Part shown: positions 60,473 to 64,000 of the stretch, piece by piece
How positions within the stretch are numbered: position 1 is the first letter of the stretch
Layout: the number at the start of each line of letters is the position of its first letter
Source of the DNA: UBA967 sp044375555
GTDB lineage: Bacteria > Verrucomicrobiota > Verrucomicrobiia > Chthoniobacterales > Terrimicrobiaceae
Reading direction: 5' to 3'
Assembly (NCBI GenBank): GCA_044375555.1
Contig: JBILML010000004.1
Span: 48,176-112,175 of the forward strand
Length of the DNA: 64,000 nt
Made by a program: the position numbers and the translations under genes
Notes under the pieces: model-generated
What the model saw: the letters and a program-made list of their open reading frames with translations, nothing else
What the model was told of the DNA's origin: nothing
Databases searched by the model: none

Positions 60473-60818
60473 CTCCCCTAGTGTTTATCAGGGTTCCAGA
60501 TGTTTTTGGGCTCATATTTTAGGAAAGTCATAACGGTAAGTCATAACGTGTCTGTCGATGTCCGCTGTCTTCCGCTTACGTTATTGGTGCAGGATTTTTG
60601 AGTTTGATGCCGCATCATTGGGCTAAAAAAATCGGATGCTTTGCGTTAAATTGTGGCTTTTTCCGAATAACGATAATTCGAACCTCAGGACTCATGGTTT
60701 TATCAAAACCTGAAGAATGATGCTGTGATCAGTTCACGGGCTTTACCACTATTGCAAAGGAGCTTCGTTTTAATCCTGGGTAGTTTTGATTTGTCTGCGG
60801 TTCGTGATATTTTGGATG
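60473..60818. other. Gene-free stretch after tRNA-Phe with an 11-bp tandem repeat
   Basis: 346 bp, more AT-rich than the surrounding genes. AAGTCATAACG occurs twice (60525-60535 and 60538-60548, 2-bp gap). Such short direct repeats beside a tRNA are reminiscent of integrase arm sites, but no integrase gene is present. No convincing coding frame. Confidence 0.5.
60525..60548. repeat. Tandem pair of AAGTCATAACG
   Basis: Two perfect 11-bp copies with period 13, located 53 bp downstream of the tRNA-Phe 3' end. Possibly a protein-binding site of a lost integrase (inference). Confidence 0.6.
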
Positions 60819-61310
60819 ATGAGTCAAAAGCATTCCGAATCCCTCTGGCGCGAGATCCGGCATGAGTATCAGACCAGTAAGACGACTTGCCGTGAGCTGG
60901 CACTGAAATATGGGATCAATCGGGAGACGGTATCGAGCAGATGTAAGCTGGAAAAGTGGCGCTATGGCCGACGGGAACAGAAAACCCAACAGCGTGAAAG
61001 CCTCTCCCAATTGGGTGGAAACACGGTGCTGCTGCCAAGTCAGCAAGGCTTCAATGAGCGAGTCTTGAGAGAGGCCTCACAATGGCTCGACCGCATTGAT
61101 GAGGCTTATGAAGTGGAGTTGCGTTACGACAGAATCGAAGCGATTCAGAAGCTGCTGCCACAGTGGAAGAATGCTGTGGAGGTTGTAAGGAAAAGCCTGG
61201 ATGGGCAGGCAGAGCCTGTAAAGAGATCGCCTCTCATCGATCTCACCGTGCTGCTAAGCGACTACCCGCTTCCGCCTTTGATCCGGCCGACGCTGCCGCT
61301 CGTGCACTAG
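60819..61310 (+). CDS. Phage-like helix-turn-helix protein (terminase small-subunit-like)
   Basis: 163 residues beginning MSQKHSESLWREIRHEYQTS. A helix-turn-helix is clear at about 10-45 (TCRELALKYGINRETVSSRC followed by KLEKWRYGRR). This layout, HTH plus a KxEKW-type segment, is common in small terminase subunits and related phage DNA-recognition proteins. The rest is helical (ERVLREASQWLDRIDEAYE). No large terminase or other phage genes follow, so it is an isolated remnant or a transcription factor. An in-frame ATG one codon earlier is equally possible. The region is AT-richer than the core genome parts of the window. Confidence 0.6.
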   Translation: MSQKHSESLWREIRHEYQTSKTTCRELALKYGINRETVSSRCKLEKWRYGRREQKTQQRESLSQLGGNTVLLPSQQGFNERVLREASQWLDRIDEAYEVELRYDRIEAIQKLLPQWKNAVEVVRKSLDGQAEPVKRSPLIDLTVLLSDYPLPPLIRPTLPLVH

Positions 61311-61710
61311 ACAAAGAATCCTTTTCATTAGAAGGCGTGACGGCGGGGGTGAGGGGGTATGCCCTGTTTCGACCCGCAATGTTCTTTTACATGATGGGAC
61401 CCAACAAAAAAATTCTACGTCCTTTTGGAATGCAGCCGGCAGATGCCTCATGTCATTTCAAACCATGCGAATCTCATTCCGATTATCCCCGCAGTCGCAC
61501 AGGTGCGGGGGAGGGGGTGCTCCGAGGTTCCCCAGTTCCCCACGCACTAGATGCTTTGATTGGAGGACGGTTTTGAACCGCCCCTTTTCGCCTTGGCTTG
61601 CGGTGAATATTAAAGAGTGATTGCAGTCGAATGGGCGGGCTTTTTTTGTCCTGAAACTTTTTTCAGAAAAAAACTGGTCTCCCCGTAAATGTCCTACCAA
61701 GCGTTTTAGG
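61311..61710. other. Gene-poor stretch with hairpins
   Basis: 400 bp. Contains a hairpin CCCCGCA/TGCGGGG (61487-61493/61504-61510) and CGGTT/AACCG near 61569. An open frame at 61163-61576 overlaps the HTH gene out of frame and has no recognisable content. Nothing else seen. Confidence 0.45.
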
Positions 61711-61929
61711 ATGCTGGGCGAAATGATCACCAAACTTCTCTCCCTGCTGGCCACAATCGTCCGCCATCCCATCAACGCCAGCCGTCCTCAGAGCGCCTTC
61801 CAGAAACGCTTCGAGTGGCAGAGCGAGTTTTTATTCCTCCCAGAGAAGCGCCCGTTCCTTCCCGTGTCGCCTATGACGCGGACCTGCGTTGTTTCAGCTT
61901 CCGCAAAATCCCACTTTCACACTCGATGA
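61711..61929 (+). CDS. Small protein of unknown function, first gene of a three-gene unit
   Basis: 72 codons from ATG at 61711: MLGEMITKLLSLLATIVRHP, then SAFQKRFEWQSEFLFLPEKR. The N-terminus is hydrophobic and could be a signal anchor. Its TGA overlaps the next ATG by 4 bp (ATGA), the same coupling as between the second and third genes, which supports it being real. However, another frame from about 61815 also gives protein-like text (SRVAYDADLRCFSFRKIPL) running into the next gene, so a frameshift near 61815 is possible. Family not recognised. Confidence 0.45.
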   Translation: MLGEMITKLLSLLATIVRHPINASRPQSAFQKRFEWQSEFLFLPEKRPFLPVSPMTRTCVVSASAKSHFHTR

Positions 61930-62558
61930 AACGACGCGATTTCCTAACCCTGTGCGGCCTTGCGGCCGGTTCCGTGATTATTCCAGCGCCCATTGCCAGG
62001 CTCATTCGAGACAAATGCGTGCTGGCCGGGGAGCCTTTGATCATTACTCCACCCCGCGCGAAATTTTCGACGATTTACGCTGTCCATGACTACGGCGACT
62101 ACACACTTCATTTCGGTGATCCTGATGCCGAGCCACCCGTGCCGACTTGGGGAGAGTTCATCGACAGTCGAAGCGTGGATATGAACGACGACGAGGAGCG
62201 TGCGGACTTCCTGGAGCAATACTTCGGTTGGGACCGCTCGGAGGGCGAGGAGGAGCCCGAAGTGCCATTTAGCGAGCCTATCGATGGCGGAGCCTTGGAG
62301 CATTACATGGAGTGGGATTTTGAGATGCGCGAAAGCCCGATGGCGCTCGCATATCATTACCTCAACAACCTGCCTCTCTGCCCTGAGAGAATCCGACGCA
62401 CGGGAGATCCGCTCGGCAATCTCAGCTTCATCGAGGGCGACCACCCAGGCTCGAACCTCACCTATGTGCGGGCCCCTGACCTCGCGACGATTGCCTGCCT
62501 CCAGCACCGGTTGAACGAACTCGATAAAAACATCCGCATCGAAATCCAAGGCTCATGA
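61926..62558 (+). CDS. Tat-exported acidic protein of unknown function
   Basis: A 210-residue protein starting MKRRDFLTLCGLAAGSVIIP, a classic twin-arginine (RRDFL) signal followed by a short hydrophobic stretch and APIARLI. The mature part is strongly acidic (VDMNDDEERADFLEQYFGWD, SEGEEEPEVPFSEP) with Trp/Tyr-rich spots (HYMEWDFEMRES, AYHYLNNL). Tat export implies folding, perhaps with a cofactor or partner, before transport. I do not recognise a family or metal motif. It is coupled to both neighbours by 4-bp overlaps. Confidence 0.7.
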   Translation: MKRRDFLTLCGLAAGSVIIPAPIARLIRDKCVLAGEPLIITPPRAKFSTIYAVHDYGDYTLHFGDPDAEPPVPTWGEFIDSRSVDMNDDEERADFLEQYFGWDRSEGEEEPEVPFSEPIDGGALEHYMEWDFEMRESPMALAYHYLNNLPLCPERIRRTGDPLGNLSFIEGDHPGSNLTYVRAPDLATIACLQHRLNELDKNIRIEIQGS

Positions 62559-63895
62559 ATTTTTTAAAAACACCCGCCTCCACTGAACTCGCTAACCTCG
62601 ATCATCGCCATGCGCTCAAGATTGCAGAGGATAGCGATACCCACCCCGACGTGCTTTCGCAATTGGCTGAGTCGAAGGACGAGGCCGTTGCTGCTGCGGT
62701 AGCTGCCAATCCGAATACACCAGAAGCCGTCCTCTTTCTTCTTTGGGTAAAACATCCTGCCTGTCTTCTAAAAAACCCACTGCTCCATCTGTGGGAGTTC
62801 ACCGAACCAGGCTCGTTGCAGTCTAAAATTCCACCTGATGCGCTACTCAGCCTTTACGCACACCTCATCGAAAACGAAGCCGAGCAGATTCCAGAGAACA
62901 TCCTGCCCGTAAAACGAAGAATGCAGCTTTTTGATGATGCGATGAAGATCGATCGCGACGTGGATTTTGACATCTTTGCACGAGATCCATCGCCCCAAGT
63001 TCGATGCTTATTCATCGATCCCCAAAGGTCCTTCTACTCCCATGGTCAAGAGAAGGTCTTCATTCAGCCTGAAACTATTCTGAATCTTGCGAGAGATCCT
63101 GACCCAAGCGTTGTTCTGGCTCTCGCCGAAGCTTTCAGCCGAGGACCACTGAGAGGGAACCGCTATGTTTCCTCCGAGGTTGATACTTTCGATGCCGCTG
63201 CACGGATTCTTTTTGCTTATCGGATTCCGGCCATCGATCTCTTGCTTTCCAAAGCGAGTGGACTCCCCCCCGATCTCATCGATGAACTTTCCAAATACGA
63301 AGAGGAAACGATTCGTGAAAATGTCTCAAAGCTTGAAAGAGCGGAAATAGAAACCCATCTCCGCCTCTGTCGAGATCATTCGGTCTGCGTCCGCAAGACG
63401 CTTGCTGCTGCTACCAGCTTCGATTGCGTCCAAGCTATTTTTCTTAACGATCCCTCGTTGGAGGTTCGGCAAGCCCTCGCTGCTTCCAGATACCTCACCA
63501 CAGCATCCAAGGAATCCTTGCTGATACATCCCGATGTGGAAACCCGCGTGGTTTTTGCAGCAAGAACCTCATCTCCCTATAGCGAGAGGTTTCCGCTCAC
63601 TGAAGATCCTGCAGTGCTAAGCGCTCTGCTTGGGAATTACGAAACTTCCGATGCGATCATTGATCAGATCATTGAAAACTGCCCTCAGGAGGTGCAACTC
63701 GGTCTTCTAAAAAGGCAAAAAAAACTCACCCGCGAGTTTTACCTCCAGTATGGCAACAAGCTCCACCCCAGGTTGCTTGCGCACATTGCCCGATTGGGTG
63801 GCATCGGCGGCAAGATCCTTAACGAACTAGCAGTCCATCCCGATCCTATCGTCCGCAGAGGCGTCGCCAAACGCCTAGCAGCCTGTCGGACTTAG
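62555..63895 (+). CDS. Helical-repeat protein (HEAT/LRV-like), 3' end next to an insertion sequence
   Basis: 446 residues made of roughly 25-35-residue helical repeats with the pattern .HPDVLSQLAES.D..V..AVA.NPNTP, seen at the N-terminus (TELANLDHRHALKIAEDSD), middle (LNLARDPDPSVVLALAEAF) and C-terminus (ILNELAVHPDPIVRRGVAKR). The NPNTP and HPDP elements resemble variant leucine-rich or HEAT repeats used as protein-binding scaffolds. It has no signal peptide, so it should be cytoplasmic, unlike its Tat-exported operon partner. The last residues (AACRT-stop) lie next to the terminal insertion sequence, which may have replaced the original C-terminus. Confidence 0.72.
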   Translation: MNFLKTPASTELANLDHRHALKIAEDSDTHPDVLSQLAESKDEAVAAAVAANPNTPEAVLFLLWVKHPACLLKNPLLHLWEFTEPGSLQSKIPPDALLSLYAHLIENEAEQIPENILPVKRRMQLFDDAMKIDRDVDFDIFARDPSPQVRCLFIDPQRSFYSHGQEKVFIQPETILNLARDPDPSVVLALAEAFSRGPLRGNRYVSSEVDTFDAAARILFAYRIPAIDLLLSKASGLPPDLIDELSKYEEETIRENVSKLERAEIETHLRLCRDHSVCVRKTLAAATSFDCVQAIFLNDPSLEVRQALAASRYLTTASKESLLIHPDVETRVVFAARTSSPYSERFPLTEDPAVLSALLGNYETSDAIIDQIIENCPQEVQLGLLKRQKKLTREFYLQYGNKLHPRLLAHIARLGGIGGKILNELAVHPDPIVRRGVAKRLAACRT

Positions 63896-63943
63896 CCAAG
63901 CCCTCCTCCGGAAGTTGGCCTAATTCCTGCTATGCAGTTTGAT

Positions 63944-64000
63944 ATGGCTAGATTCGTCAACATCGACCGCGACACCCCCATGCTCCTTCCACCTGACCTG
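63944..64000 (+). mobile_element. Start of an IS1182-like transposase gene (runs off window)
   Basis: From ATG at 63944 (or 63932 in the same frame) the reading is MARFVNIDRDTPMLLPPDL up to the last base. MARF.NIDRDTPMLLPPDL is the characteristic N-terminus of a transposase family I know from IS1182-like elements. The catalytic DDE part lies outside. The left end of the element probably lies at about 63875-63900, in or beside the stop of the preceding gene; no inverted repeat can be confirmed without the right end. Confidence 0.72.

Noticed and set aside
61163..61576. 137-codon ORF overlapping the HTH gene
   Set aside because: Out of frame with the HTH gene, no ribosome site, no motif, and it crosses hairpins.

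Overview
The window looks like one contiguous piece of a Gram-negative, GC-rich bacterial chromosome. An outer membrane is implied by a heptose adenylyltransferase (LPS core), a carbohydrate-porin-like protein, two lipoproteins and an RlpA protein. Tightly packed operons with 1-14 bp start/stop overlaps, weak or absent Shine-Dalgarno sequences, paired bactofilins, an extremely long FGE-sulfatase/Ig-repeat lipoprotein and the general gene set suggest Verrucomicrobiota. That placement is inference from gene content; no rRNA or marker phylogeny is available here.

Layout. 1-3.6 kb: 3' end of fabD, a BrnA antitoxin with a decapitated BrnT toxin lying flush against the glgB stop codon, glgB, and an intergenic stretch with two copies of a dyad-rich repeat. 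3.6-11.7 kb: cutA-mnmA; a small membrane protein, then gltX-argC-argJ-argB (arginine from glutamate), an unknown small ORF and a lysine 2,3-aminomutase-family enzyme. 11.8-16.7 kb: a two-gene transsulfuration operon (MalY/PatB-type lyase and a cystathionine-gamma-synthase-like enzyme) and recQ. 16.7-18.7 kb: an accessory patch with a solo AAA ATPase, a relic of a type I restriction methylase and tRNA-Lys. 18.7-24.4 kb: cardiolipin synthase, a hybrid PAS histidine kinase coupled to a membrane sensor-like protein, and two bactofilins, one with zinc ribbons. 24.4-28 kb: hom-thrC-lysC. 28.4-33.6 kb: a zincin and a 1592-residue lipoprotein. 33.6-37 kb: rph, rpsU, an SDR protein and a CorC/HlyC-type protein. 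37-44.6 kb: leftward overlapping operons (glycosyltransferase, two-subunit permease, GHL10-like glycosidase; ABCG-like transporter and dGTPase).

44.7-48 kb holds a coupled trio: a ClpX-like unfoldase without the zinc domain but with an extra C-terminal subdomain, a membrane cyclase-homology protein that has lost its metal ligands, and rfaE2 (hldE C-terminal type). 48-50.5 kb: a polar amino-acid ABC importer whose binding protein is fused to the permease. 50.6-54.5 kb: phosphate transporter, PPK2 polyphosphate kinase and a porin. Immediately after the porin sits a shortened mosaic copy of the cyclase/rfaE2 junction carrying two frame-preserving deletions, abutting a VapBC toxin-antitoxin pair. 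55.5-60.2 kb: site-2 protease, serA, recO-rlpA and a flavoprotein. 60.4-64 kb begins with tRNA-Phe and is accessory: a phage-like HTH protein, then a three-gene overlapping operon (small protein, Tat-exported acidic protein, helical-repeat protein) ending at the start of an insertion sequence that runs off the window.

Most unusual to me: the ClpX-like/pseudo-cyclase/rfaE2 unit and its mosaic duplicate, the decapitated BrnT, the double-FGE Ig-repeat lipoprotein, and the operon of unknown proteins next to the terminal insertion sequence.
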